Positions 34,792 to 43,765 of a stretch of 64,000 bases of DNA are shown piece after piece. The notes beneath the pieces are model-generated. The model saw only the letters and a program-made list of their open reading frames with translations. It was not told the DNA's origin and ran no database searches. Position numbers and translations under genes: made by a program. This DNA comes from a bacterium (lineage in GTDB: Bacteria; Pseudomonadota; Gammaproteobacteria; UBA6186; Azoamicaceae): the NCBI GenBank assembly GCA_027364575.1, contig DAHXPC010000002.1, forward strand, positions 62,001 through 126,000, read 5' to 3'. Numbering within the stretch: the first letter of the stretch is position 1; every line of letters starts with the position of its first letter.

Positions 34792-36828
34792 AATCATTTA
34801 AATCCTGAACAATTAGCCGCCATACAGTATATTGATGGCCCATTGCTGGTACTGGCAGGGGCGGGTAGCGGAAAAACCAGCGTTATCACGCATAAGATCC
34901 AATATCTTGTGCAAAAATGTCACATAAAGCCTTCTCACATTCTTGCGGTTACCTTTACCAATAAAGCTGCCAGAGAAATGGTGCAAAGGGTAACTAAATT
35001 ATTAAAAGGGGGACAGGCAACCAAAGGGATCTCTATTTCCACTTTTCACACCTTTGGGCTTAAGTTTATCCGCAGCGAACATCAGCACCTCGGCTTCAAA
35101 TCCAATATTTCTATTTTTGATAGCGAAGACTCTTTAAGCTTAGTGCGTGAACTCCTTTGCCAAGATAATGACGATCATAAGGAAAAGCTGGAATTATATT
35201 TGCAATGCATTTCTCGTTTTAAAAATGCAACCTTAGATCCAAGCCAAGCACTTGCCACTGCTGCTAACGAAACCGAGACAACGGCTGCGAAATTATATTT
35301 TGAATACCAAAAACAATTAAAAATATACAATGCCGTAGATTTTGATGATCTTATTTTAATTCCCTTGCAAACATTATCCAACAATGTAGAACTCCTGCAA
35401 AAATGGCAAAATAAAATTCACTATCTTTTGGTCGATGAATATCAAGATACCAACAAATGTCAATACTCTCTTATCCATCTGCTTGCAGGCGCCAGTGGTA
35501 AACTGACCGTCGTGGGTGATGATCATCAGTCTATTTATGCATGGAGAGGTGCAAAAGCCGACAATTTATTACGCTTACAGAAAGATTATCATAATCTTAA
35601 GATTATTAAACTAGAACAAAATTATCGTTCAACCAGTATTATTTTGCGAAGCGCCAACCATCTGATTAGCCATAATAGTAGTTTATTTAATAAAAATTTA
35701 TGGAGTCAGCTGGGGCTCGGTGAACCCATTCGAATTTTATATGCCAAAGATGATGAACATGAAGCCAATCGTTTAGTCGTTCACTTGCTGAGCCATCAGT
35801 TTCAAAACAGAACTGAATATAGAGATTATGCCGTTTTATATCGCAACAACCATCAATCCCGAATAATTGAAAAGACCTTAAGAGAGCACCGCATTCCTTA
35901 CCAAGTGAGTGGCGGCGTGTCTTTTTTTTCTAGAACAGAAGTCAAAGATATTATTTCTTATTTAAAAGTTTTAGTGAATCCAGACGATGATTGTGCCTTT
36001 TTGCGTATTGCCAATACGCCTAAGCGAGAGATTGGCCCAACCACATTAGAAAAATTAGGACTCTATGCCGCGGCTCGCAATATTAGTTTTTTTGAGGCGA
36101 GCTTTGAAATTGGATTAGAACAAACCCTGACTGGCAAGCCTTTGGAACGTTTAAGAAGTTTTACCCATTGGTTAAATGTGGTGATGGATAATGCCAAGCG
36201 TGGCGATACCATCAGTGTGATTGAAGATATGGTCAAAAAAATCAACTACGAAGTCTGGTTATTTGATACAAGCTCTAATCCAAAAACGGCTGAGCGCAAA
36301 ATGGAAAATGTTCGTGATCTGTTAAGCTGGCTTAAGCGTTTACTAGAAGGCGATGAGGAGAATGGGAATGAAAAACTATCGTTAGAAGAAGTGGTACAAC
36401 GCATGGCATTAATCGATATATTAGAACGTAATCAGGATGAAAAGCCTGAAGATTCTGTGCAATTAATGACCTTACATGCAGCCAAGGGCTTAGAATTTCC
36501 GCATGTATTTTTAGTGGGCCTGGAAGAAGAGCTTTTGCCTCACCGTACCAGCATTGAAGAAGATAATATTGAGGAAGAACGTCGTTTAGCTTATGTGGGC
36601 ATGACGCGTGCTAAAAAAACCCTAACCCTTTCTCTGACCAAACAACGAAAACGGTATAATGAAATGGTAGACTGTGTGCCAAGCCGCTTTTTAGAAGAAT
36701 TACCCAAAGAAGATATTATCTGGGATGGTAAAGAAGCCAGCACTCCGGAAGAAAAGGAACAAAAAGGGCTTGCACATTTAAGTGCTATTCGCGCTATGTT
36801 AGCGAAAAATTCTCCGCCAACTGGGTAA
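34789..36828 (+). CDS. rep: ATP-dependent DNA helicase Rep
   Basis: 679 aa. SF1A helicase, 3' to 5', that helps replication forks through obstacles. Motif I LVLAGAGSGKTSVI near residues 22-35, motif Ia TFTNKAAREM, motif II DEYQDTN, motif III VVGDDHQSIYAWRG, motif IV LEQNYRS, motif V VQLMTLHAAKGLEFPHVFL and motif VI RLAYVGMTRAKKTL. N-terminal similarity (LNPEQLAAIQYIDGPLLVL) is closer to Rep than to UvrD, which is separately encoded at 54471-56624. The start codon lies at the end of the duplicated junction sequence, and no strong ribosome site is present. Confidence 0.93.
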   Translation: MNHLNPEQLAAIQYIDGPLLVLAGAGSGKTSVITHKIQYLVQKCHIKPSHILAVTFTNKAAREMVQRVTKLLKGGQATKGISISTFHTFGLKFIRSEHQHLGFKSNISIFDSEDSLSLVRELLCQDNDDHKEKLELYLQCISRFKNATLDPSQALATAANETETTAAKLYFEYQKQLKIYNAVDFDDLILIPLQTLSNNVELLQKWQNKIHYLLVDEYQDTNKCQYSLIHLLAGASGKLTVVGDDHQSIYAWRGAKADNLLRLQKDYHNLKIIKLEQNYRSTSIILRSANHLISHNSSLFNKNLWSQLGLGEPIRILYAKDDEHEANRLVVHLLSHQFQNRTEYRDYAVLYRNNHQSRIIEKTLREHRIPYQVSGGVSFFSRTEVKDIISYLKVLVNPDDDCAFLRIANTPKREIGPTTLEKLGLYAAARNISFFEASFEIGLEQTLTGKPLERLRSFTHWLNVVMDNAKRGDTISVIEDMVKKINYEVWLFDTSSNPKTAERKMENVRDLLSWLKRLLEGDEENGNEKLSLEEVVQRMALIDILERNQDEKPEDSVQLMTLHAAKGLEFPHVFLVGLEEELLPHRTSIEEDNIEEERRLAYVGMTRAKKTLTLSLTKQRKRYNEMVDCVPSRFLEELPKEDIIWDGKEASTPEEKEQKGLAHLSAIRAMLAKNSPPTG

Positions 36829-37002
36829 AGTTGGACGCAAATATTATGAACATTGTTAACAGTTATCGTAATTCTATTATCATAAATAGGCATTTGAAAT
36901 GTAAACATATTATTGTCGGCGATTATTCTTATAATGACTTATAGTCCGCCTTTGATTTTTCTTTGCGATAAAGTTTTTTATTAAAACGCTATGCACTATT
37001 CA

Positions 37003-38295
37003 TTATTTTTTTTGATAAACTAACTTTTGTTTTTTATTAGGGTCTGCAACTTCTTCTACCCTCACACGCTTTTCAACTGTATGTGAGTTAGCTGCTGCGG
37101 GAGAAAAAGTAACCAGTGGCACAGCTTTTATTGGCAGAGGCATATCTTTAAGAAGCTCTTGCAGCTCTACATCTGTTATATCCAGAAAATAGCCATTAGA
37201 TTTGGCGCAAAGGTGTGTCATTGCCTGAAACTGTTCAGCATTCATTTCTGCGTTATTGGCTTTTTGACTAACTGCTTGTAGCAAAATTTTCTGCATGCTA
37301 CTAACAAGAAATTTACGTTCCGGTTCTATTAATTCGCGCAGTGTTCTCATCGCAAGCATGCGAACGTTCTCAATTTCCAACAGCACCCTTACTGCGGCTT
37401 CCTTATGCTTTGTTACGGCTATTTTTAAAGCCCGATTATCGGGTAGGTGTGCGCATATTTTAACTTCAGGAATGGTTAATAGTTTTTGTAGTAAAAGATT
37501 ATGTTTTACCTCAATTACGTTATTTAGGATTTCGTTATTATCAAGCGTTGCTGTCGCTCTTATTCTTGGAATGGTAAGCAAATAGTCAATGTTTTTATCA
37601 TCGCCATGGTTATTCATAAATGCGTGCCATAAAACTTCAGAGTTAGCAGTAGCTTTTGCCATCACCTCAGGGAACTGCAGTAAATAGTGCAGCATTGCAA
37701 CATTATCACTATAGCCAGCTGCTGCGGATATGGGGCAATCTTCGCCTTCTCCGAGCGTTAGCCGAGTGCGAAGTAAAGGCTCAGCGCATAGCTTCTCCAT
37801 TATCTTTATATTTCCGCTAGCTACCCCACCCAGCAAGGTGTAAGAACAACCGCGACTAATTTCTCTTCTAATTTCTTCTAAAGTTTTTGGCAAAGTGAGC
37901 AAATAGTCAATAACAGCCAGAGTTTCATCAACATCGCCACCATCTCTAACATCACAACAAACAGAATATAGGGCGCCACAAGGATCGCAGATAGCTTCGG
38001 GAACGCTGGATAGGCATTTCACCATTGCTAAATCCCGACGACGAGCCGCAATCGTTAAAATTTTTTCCGCAACATCATCCCTATTACCATCTTCTTGGAT
38101 AACTTCACGGACTTTCGGAAAAGCCAGTAAATGTTTCATGACAGCAACATAGGTTGGTCCTGCGTGTTCAGCTGCCCATTCTAAGGCATCATAGGCTTTA
38201 TTTCCGTTCATAATATCGTTTACATCTATCTTAGGAACACCTGTTAGTTGCGCTTTGGTTAATCCTAACTCCTGACAAAATTCTTTCAATAACAT
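37003..38295 (-). CDS. Ankyrin-like helical-repeat orphan with basic C-terminus
   Basis: 430 aa. From about residue 35 to 330 there is a repeated helical pattern of roughly 33-40 residues (LEWAAEHAG...VAVMKHLLAFPKV, VIDYLLTLPKT, LHYLLQFPEV, IDYLLTIPRI, LQKLLTIPEV, VRVLLEIENV). These resemble degenerate ankyrin units ending in LLxxPxV rather than the classical consensus. The last 25 residues are strongly basic (EKRVRVEEV, then NKKQKLVYQKK) and resemble a eukaryotic nuclear localisation signal. No signal peptide. It fits an effector type seen in Legionellales, but this is inference. It is flanked by AT-rich gene-free DNA on both sides. Confidence 0.72.
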   Translation of the reverse strand: MLLKEFCQELGLTKAQLTGVPKIDVNDIMNGNKAYDALEWAAEHAGPTYVAVMKHLLAFPKVREVIQEDGNRDDVAEKILTIAARRRDLAMVKCLSSVPEAICDPCGALYSVCCDVRDGGDVDETLAVIDYLLTLPKTLEEIRREISRGCSYTLLGGVASGNIKIMEKLCAEPLLRTRLTLGEGEDCPISAAAGYSDNVAMLHYLLQFPEVMAKATANSEVLWHAFMNNHGDDKNIDYLLTIPRIRATATLDNNEILNNVIEVKHNLLLQKLLTIPEVKICAHLPDNRALKIAVTKHKEAAVRVLLEIENVRMLAMRTLRELIEPERKFLVSSMQKILLQAVSQKANNAEMNAEQFQAMTHLCAKSNGYFLDITDVELQELLKDMPLPIKAVPLVTFSPAAANSHTVEKRVRVEEVADPNKKQKLVYQKK

Positions 38296-38547
38296 ATGCT
38301 CTACTCTCTAGGAAATTATAAAATTTTATTAAATAATGAGTTTGTTAATAGCTATTTTAACTAAGACTTTTATTCTATGATAGCTTTATTTATTCTGTAG
38401 TGTTGTGCACTTGCGCTGTCATAGCGCCAACTCTAATCGAATGGCAAAATGGAAAGCGCTAATAAACATGCCAAAAAACTATAGAATTATACGAATTTAC
38501 TGAGGTCTGCCTTAGATTTTTTAAGGTAAAAATAACACGAGGTGCTC

Positions 38548-38973
38548 TTATTTCGATTGAGATACTATATACTCAATTGCCTTTTTGATTTCATCATCCG
38601 TACAATTCATGCAGGTGCCTCTTGCAGGCATGGCCTTATAGCCCTCTATCGCATGCTTTAGCAATACATCCATTCCTTCTGCAATGCGTGGCGCCCAATC
38701 GGCCTTATCCCCAAATTTTGGCGCCCCACCAATACCGGTTCCATGACAAACATGGCACACTTCTTCGTAGTGTTGTTGGCCGACTTCTAAAGTAACGGTT
38801 TGCTTGGCAATGGGTGCGCTGCCTGTTGCATCGATCCTTACTTCACCCTCAGGTTTTAAACGCAAAATGATTTGTTTTTCATTTAAAGACCCCGATAAGG
38901 TGGCATAACTTAGACTGGTCGCCAAAAGGGCTCCCAACATAATGCCTAGGTATGGCAAACCTAATCGTCGCAC
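38548..38973 (-). CDS. Cytochrome c5-type c-type cytochrome
   Basis: 141 aa with an N-terminal signal or anchor helix (residues 5-24). One heme site CHVCH at C73/C76/H77, a methionine ligand in YKAMPARGTC and a late CMNC cysteine pair followed by TDDEIKKAIEYI, as in cytochrome c5. This would be a periplasmic electron carrier of the aerobic respiratory chain. An AAGGAGAAGG site lies upstream of the ATG at 38973. It is divergent from the Sua5 gene. Confidence 0.9.
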   Translation of the reverse strand: MRRLGLPYLGIMLGALLATSLSYATLSGSLNEKQIILRLKPEGEVRIDATGSAPIAKQTVTLEVGQQHYEEVCHVCHGTGIGGAPKFGDKADWAPRIAEGMDVLLKHAIEGYKAMPARGTCMNCTDDEIKKAIEYIVSQSK

Positions 38974-39030
38974 GAAAACCTTCTCCTTTAAATCCTGGAC
39001 TAGAAACCTCGATATATCATATTATAATGC

Positions 39031-39990
39031 ATGAACATAATTGATAAGGCTTTAGATCTGTTAAAAGGCGGCAAACTGGTTGCTATCCCGACTGAAACTG
39101 TCTATGGGCTAGGGGCTGATGCTAAAAATCCGTTAGCGGTACAAAAAATATACGCCGTTAAAGGCAGGCCCCCCACCAATCCTTTGATTATACACATACC
39201 TAATGCGGATGCAATGTCGCACTTTGCCACCGATATTCCAGAGGACGCCTGGCGCTTAGCGAAGGCCTTTTGGCCAGGCCCTTTAACCCTTATTTTAAAT
39301 CGGCATACGAGCGTTCCCCCGGCAACAACTGGTGGCCAGGATACGGTTGCATTGCGTGTTCCCAACCACTCGATTACCCTAGAACTTTTAGCACGGTTTG
39401 GAGGCGGAATTGCGGCACCTTCCGCCAATCGTTATGGCCGTATAAGCCCAACAACAACCGATCATGTCCGCGAAGAATTAGGATCAAAAGTTGATTACAT
39501 TGTAGAGGGTGGACCTTGTCAAATTGGTATCGAATCCACCATTGTTTATCTTGCGGCCGGTAGCGCCATGATTTTACGCCAAGGACACATATCGGCAACG
39601 GAATTAACCGCGGTCTTAGGATATGACATCATGGTTAAAGGGGGGCCTGCCATAGAAGCTCCAGGATCAAGCCTTTCGCATTATGCCCCTATAAAACCTT
39701 TATATTTGCTTGAAAAACTTAGCTTGCAAAATATTATGACTCAATTAAATGATCAAAAGCGACATTATGATGTCATTTCTTTTGCTTCCCCGCCTGAGAT
39801 CGAACCGTATATTAGCCAATGGATAACAGCATCCAATGATCCCATCCAATATGCGCAGCATCTGTATAGTCATTTGCGAGATTTAGATAAAACCAACAGT
39901 GAATGTATATTAGTAGAGGCTCCCCCGAATACTGAACTCTGGCTTGCCATTACTGATCGCTTAGCGCGTGCGGCTCGTCCATTAGAGTAA
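39031..39990 (+). CDS. L-threonylcarbamoyladenylate synthase (Sua5 type)
   Basis: 319 aa, so the long Sua5 form (YrdC-like domain plus C-terminal Sua5 domain) rather than the short TsaC. The N-terminal domain has GKLVAIPTETVYGLGADA, KGRPPTNPLIIHI and SANRYGRISPTT; the C-terminal half includes GPAIEAPGSSLSHYAPIKP. The enzyme makes TC-AMP for the universal t6A37 tRNA modification. The last 41 bases overlap the convergent ddl gene. Confidence 0.93.
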   Translation: MNIIDKALDLLKGGKLVAIPTETVYGLGADAKNPLAVQKIYAVKGRPPTNPLIIHIPNADAMSHFATDIPEDAWRLAKAFWPGPLTLILNRHTSVPPATTGGQDTVALRVPNHSITLELLARFGGGIAAPSANRYGRISPTTTDHVREELGSKVDYIVEGGPCQIGIESTIVYLAAGSAMILRQGHISATELTAVLGYDIMVKGGPAIEAPGSSLSHYAPIKPLYLLEKLSLQNIMTQLNDQKRHYDVISFASPPEIEPYISQWITASNDPIQYAQHLYSHLRDLDKTNSECILVEAPPNTELWLAITDRLARAARPLE

Positions 39991-41083
39991 GCAGCGTATT
40001 AAGTTTTTGATCTTTTTGAAATCTTTCCACCGCAAGCCCAATTAACCGATCAATCAGATCTGAATACGAAAGACCGCTTATTGCCCATAATTTTGGATAC
40101 ATACTAATTTTGGTGAAGCCCGGTATCGTATTAATCTCATTAATAACAATGCGACCATTTTCTTGCAAAAACATATCGACGCGCCCCATTCCTTCACAAC
40201 ATAAAGCTTGGTAAGCCTTGATGGAAAGTGCTTGAACCTTTTCTATTTCTGTTGAAGATAATACAGTCGGGATTTTAAACAAGGCGCCCGCTTCATCTAA
40301 GTATTTCGCTTCATAAGAATAAAATTCATGCTGAGGAATAAGCTCTCCGGGCAAAGAGGCTATAGGTTCCTCATTGCCTAAGACTGCACATTCAATTTCG
40401 CGCCCTGCAATATATTCTTCAAGTAAAATTTTGTGATCAAATTGAAAGGCAAAAGCTATTTTCTCGTCAAATTCTTGTCTGTTTTTAATTTTAGAAACCC
40501 CAACAGAGGATCCTAAATTAGCAGGCTTTACAAAAAGGGGTAACCCTAAGGTTTTTTCAATTTCTTCAAAAGTCGTATTTTTTAAAGAATGAGAATGAAG
40601 CGTTATAAATTTAGCAATGGGAATTTCAGCGTCTCTGAATAAACGTTTCATCACATCTTTATCCATTGCAACGGCGGATGCCAGTACCCCCGAACCCACA
40701 AAAGGGATATTCGCTAACTTTAGCAATCCTTGAATAGTGCCATCTTCTCCATACGTTCCATGTAACACTGGAAAAATAACATCGACGGTCTGATGCAAGG
40801 CATTCCCCGCTAAGCTAACCAATGGATTGCCGTCCTGTTTTGCAACGACGGTTACTCTTTCACCCGTTTCTATTAAATGAATATGCTTAGGATCACTAGG
40901 ATGCATTAAGTAATGATTGAGATCCTCACACAGAAACCATTCGCCTGACTTATTTATTCCAATTAAAACGGGCTCATATTTATTTTTATCGATTGCCTCG
41001 ATTACGCTTTTTGCAGAAAGCAGGGATACCTGATGCTCTGCCGATTTCCCCCCAAAAAGGATCCCTACTCGAATTTTTTTCAT
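39950..41083 (-). CDS. ddl: D-alanine-D-alanine ligase
   Basis: 377 aa. It joins two D-alanines for peptidoglycan. The N-terminal VGILFGGKSAEHQVSL, LHGTYGEDGTIQGLL, the ATP-grasp core (FVKPANLGSSVGVSK, EEYIAGREIECAVLG) and the metal-binding NEINTIPGFT are all present. The length, slightly above 300-370, fits the long DdlA-type. The convergent overlap with the Sua5 gene covers 41 bases. A D-Ala-D-Ala dipeptidase that would break its product is encoded at 43096. Confidence 0.95.
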   Translation of the reverse strand: MKKIRVGILFGGKSAEHQVSLLSAKSVIEAIDKNKYEPVLIGINKSGEWFLCEDLNHYLMHPSDPKHIHLIETGERVTVVAKQDGNPLVSLAGNALHQTVDVIFPVLHGTYGEDGTIQGLLKLANIPFVGSGVLASAVAMDKDVMKRLFRDAEIPIAKFITLHSHSLKNTTFEEIEKTLGLPLFVKPANLGSSVGVSKIKNRQEFDEKIAFAFQFDHKILLEEYIAGREIECAVLGNEEPIASLPGELIPQHEFYSYEAKYLDEAGALFKIPTVLSSTEIEKVQALSIKAYQALCCEGMGRVDMFLQENGRIVINEINTIPGFTKISMYPKLWAISGLSYSDLIDRLIGLAVERFQKDQKLNTLLTLMDEPHALSDQ

Positions 41084-41210
41084 TATAGTCAGTCGCCTTA
41101 AAATATGAATAAATTACGCTACCAATAATACTACCATAGCAAAGATTTCTAAAGTCAGCCTGAGAAAAAGATAGGATAATTCCATAGCCTAGAAGTTAAT
41201 ACACCATACG

Positions 41211-41798
41211 CTAGATTAAATATTTTATACCAATGACAAAAAAATTCGATCCTGTTCTTTTCGGTGCAATTTTTCCAAAAACATGGCAACGATGATGCCA
41301 TCTCAACGTGACTTGGTAATGAGGGCTTTCTCTAAAAAAAATATTTTGCTCTATGAGTAAATAATTTAATACCCTTCTCGTTTTAATCCCTTTTGCGTCT
41401 TCAAAATGTGCATTTTTTCCAATAAGCGCAGAGATCCCATTGCCAATGGCCCACGTAAATCCAACATTTCTTATCTGCACTTTGGGGGTCTCTATTACCG
41501 GACAAATAATGACTTCCCAGGCAGTTTGCCGCCCAAAATGTTTTAAAGTCTGTATTTCAAGCTTAATAGGCGTTGAACCCAACAAAGGACTGCGGTATCC
41601 AATGCCTGCAAAATACGATACTGGCGGAATTAATCTTACCCTTGAAAGGATCCGTTGTATTTTTTCAGTACTTCCAACGCCATATAAGAATGAAACCTGT
41701 GAAGGATTCGATAAAAGTCTTTCTTGCGCGTAAGAACTAGGAAGCAATAAATAAATTATAATAATTTTTATATAAAATGTTAATTTTTTACTAAACAC
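41211..41798 (-). CDS. Small outer-membrane protein, possibly PagL-like lipid A deacylase
   Basis: 195 aa. The start is GTG 41798 with GGGAGG six bases upstream. A signal peptide runs to about residue 24 (IIIIYLLLPSSYAQ). The mature protein alternates polar and non-polar residues as in a small beta-barrel and ends in an aromatic/hydrophobic strand (GSNFFVIGIKYLI), typical of outer-membrane targeting. The segment LRWHHRCHVFG near residue 166 resembles the active-site strand of acyloxyacyl hydrolase/PagL proteins, but the usual HxSNA is not intact, so the catalytic role is uncertain. Confidence 0.55.
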   Translation of the reverse strand: MFSKKLTFYIKIIIIYLLLPSSYAQERLLSNPSQVSFLYGVGSTEKIQRILSRVRLIPPVSYFAGIGYRSPLLGSTPIKLEIQTLKHFGRQTAWEVIICPVIETPKVQIRNVGFTWAIGNGISALIGKNAHFEDAKGIKTRRVLNYLLIEQNIFFRESPHYQVTLRWHHRCHVFGKIAPKRTGSNFFVIGIKYLI

Positions 41799-42062
41799 TT
41801 AACCTCCCAATATAAAATTTAACCATAATTTTTAAATGGGATCGTATCTATTGCAAATATTACTATATGAGATGTGGATTTGGCAATAAGCCAACTTAAG
41901 GTGTTTTTCTAAAATTAACCCCATTGAAAAATCACGCTGGCGTTAATAGCCATATATGTCATGTGCGCATGCCCTTGCAATGGGGATCCGCTAAATGTCG
42001 GATTTATTTTCATATCCGGCTAGTGTCAAATATTTTTAATATATTATTGTTATGAAAAAATA

Positions 42063-43022
42063 ATGTCCAATTCAAAATCAGATTTTGATACCCCTTGGAA
42101 AAAAATATTCGATCTGTATTTTGAACAGTTTATTGCCTATTGTTGGCCAGAAAAATATTTAGAAATTGATTGGCAAAAAGGCTATAAAATGTTGGATAAG
42201 GAGCTCAATAAAATTACTAAAAATGCACCGATTGGCAATCGAGTTGTCGATAAGCTTATTGAAATATATCGAAAGAGTGGTGAAGAAGCCTATGTGCTTA
42301 TACATTTAGAAATCCAAGGAAATTATGATAAAAAATTTGAGGAAAGAATGTATGTCTATCATTATCGATTATGGGATTCCTATCGAAAACCCATCGCCAG
42401 TTTGGCGGTGCTGATAGATCGGGATGAACGCTGGAGACCTAGCACCTATCGAGAAACATTCTGGGGCACCAAAATAGAGATGCAGTTTCCCATTATCAAG
42501 CTGCTTGATTATCGGGTACGTATAGAAGAATTAAAGGCTTCTCCTAATCCTTTTGCGATGGTTATCTTGGCACAATTAGCAGCTTTAGAGAAACATCCTT
42601 TTGAGGCTCAATTAAAAGCCAAGATTAATTTAATAAGATGGCTGTACAAACACAGTTGGCAAAGAGAAGATATCCACACCCTGTTAATTTTTATAGATTG
42701 GGTATTAGCATTGCCCGAGGTATTTGAGTTAAGATGTCGAGAAGCTATTGGGATTTTAGAGGAGGAATTACACGTGGACTATATTCCAAGCTTTGAGCGT
42801 ATTGCTATTCAGAAAGGCATGCAACAAGGTATAGAACAAGGCATGCAGCAGGGCATGCAACAAGGCGAAAGTACTTTGCTGTTACGGTTATTGCAGCGTA
42901 AATTTAATGACGTCCCTGATAATTATCGCCAACGCATCCAAAGTGCCAATACTGAAACTTTGTTAACCTGGGCAGATAGAGTTTTAGACAGTAAAACTTT
43001 AGAAGAGATCTTCAAAGTTTGA
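42063..43022 (+). CDS. Rpn/YhgA-like PD-(D/E)XK nuclease family protein
   Basis: 319 aa. The core VLIHLEIQGNYDKKFEERM followed by YVYHYRLWDSYRKPI is the signature of Rpn/YhgA proteins, recombination-promoting DNases; HLEIQG provides the ExQ variant of the nuclease motif near residue 82. The C-terminal part carries tandem QGMQQG/EQG repeats (about 258-270) and a DUF4351-like end (LLLRLLQRKFNDVP). These families are highly multiplied in intracellular and symbiotic bacteria and have been linked to mobile DNA. No ribosome site is visible. The repeat region may vary in length between strains. Confidence 0.87.
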   Translation: MSNSKSDFDTPWKKIFDLYFEQFIAYCWPEKYLEIDWQKGYKMLDKELNKITKNAPIGNRVVDKLIEIYRKSGEEAYVLIHLEIQGNYDKKFEERMYVYHYRLWDSYRKPIASLAVLIDRDERWRPSTYRETFWGTKIEMQFPIIKLLDYRVRIEELKASPNPFAMVILAQLAALEKHPFEAQLKAKINLIRWLYKHSWQREDIHTLLIFIDWVLALPEVFELRCREAIGILEEELHVDYIPSFERIAIQKGMQQGIEQGMQQGMQQGESTLLLRLLQRKFNDVPDNYRQRIQSANTETLLTWADRVLDSKTLEEIFKV

Positions 43023-43095
43023 AATAAGATAAATTTTTTAAAATCTTCGTTTAGGAATAACAACAAGATCATAGATTTTCTAAAAGGGAATATAG

Positions 43096-43740
43096 ATGTT
43101 GCCCAATGGATTTTGCACAATAGACGACAAACGTATTATTAAACAAATGGATTATACGACTTCCCATAATTTTATAGGACGCCCCGTAGCAGGGTATCTG
43201 GCTCCCGTCTGTATATTAACCCACGCCGCGGCAGATACCTTGTTAAAAGTGCAGGAAGAACTGGATAGTTTGAAAAAAGGTTATCGCTTAAAAATATTTG
43301 ATGCCTATCGCCCAACCAGTGCTGTTGCTGATTTTATTCATTGGTCAAAAGATCCTGTAGATCAAAAAATGAAATCTATTTTTTATCCTGCCCTAGAAAA
43401 AGGTGAGCTATTTGATTTAGGGTATATTGCTAAAAAATCAACGCATTCTCGCGGCAGTACGGTTGATTTAACCATTACGGTGGCAAGCAATCCTAATGCT
43501 CCTCCTATTGATTTAGAGATGGGGACTATTTTTGATTTTTTTGATGAGAGCACGCATACCGCTTTTTCTAACATCTCCCCTATCGCAAAAAAAAATCGTG
43601 CTTTTTTGAAAGATATTATGGAAAGGCACGGGTTTATTAATTACCCCCTAGAATGGTGGCACTTTACTTTGGAAAATGAGCCATTCCCCGACACTTATTT
43701 TGATTTTCTAGTAGATGAGCATCCACCTAACGCTTTCTAA
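43096..43740 (+). CDS. D-Ala-D-Ala dipeptidase (VanX/DdpX family, M15D)
   Basis: 214 aa. The zinc-binding SxHxxGxxxD motif is STHSRGSTVD with H117 and D124, and the catalytic EWWHF gives E186 and H189. DAYRPTSAVADF is also conserved. The family cleaves free D-Ala-D-Ala; in VanA strains this confers vancomycin resistance, while in Gram-negative bacteria it recycles the dipeptide. No vanH or vanA partner is here, so resistance is not implied. No signal peptide, hence cytosolic. GGGA precedes the ATG. Confidence 0.93.
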   Translation: MLPNGFCTIDDKRIIKQMDYTTSHNFIGRPVAGYLAPVCILTHAAADTLLKVQEELDSLKKGYRLKIFDAYRPTSAVADFIHWSKDPVDQKMKSIFYPALEKGELFDLGYIAKKSTHSRGSTVDLTITVASNPNAPPIDLEMGTIFDFFDESTHTAFSNISPIAKKNRAFLKDIMERHGFINYPLEWWHFTLENEPFPDTYFDFLVDEHPPNAF

Positions 43741-43765
43741 CTTTAATTGCAATATTGTAGCTCTA

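Noticed and set aside
39023..39028. TATAAT just before the Sua5 ATG as a second leaderless promoter
   Set aside because: It ends only two bases before the ATG, so transcription would start inside the gene; no -35 is present.
42800..42870. Frameshift or assembly error in the MQQG repeats
   Set aside because: The frame continues cleanly into a family-typical C-terminus.
43096..43740. Vancomycin-resistance cassette because of VanX similarity
   Set aside because: No vanH, vanA or vanRS genes are nearby; Gram-negative homologues are metabolic.
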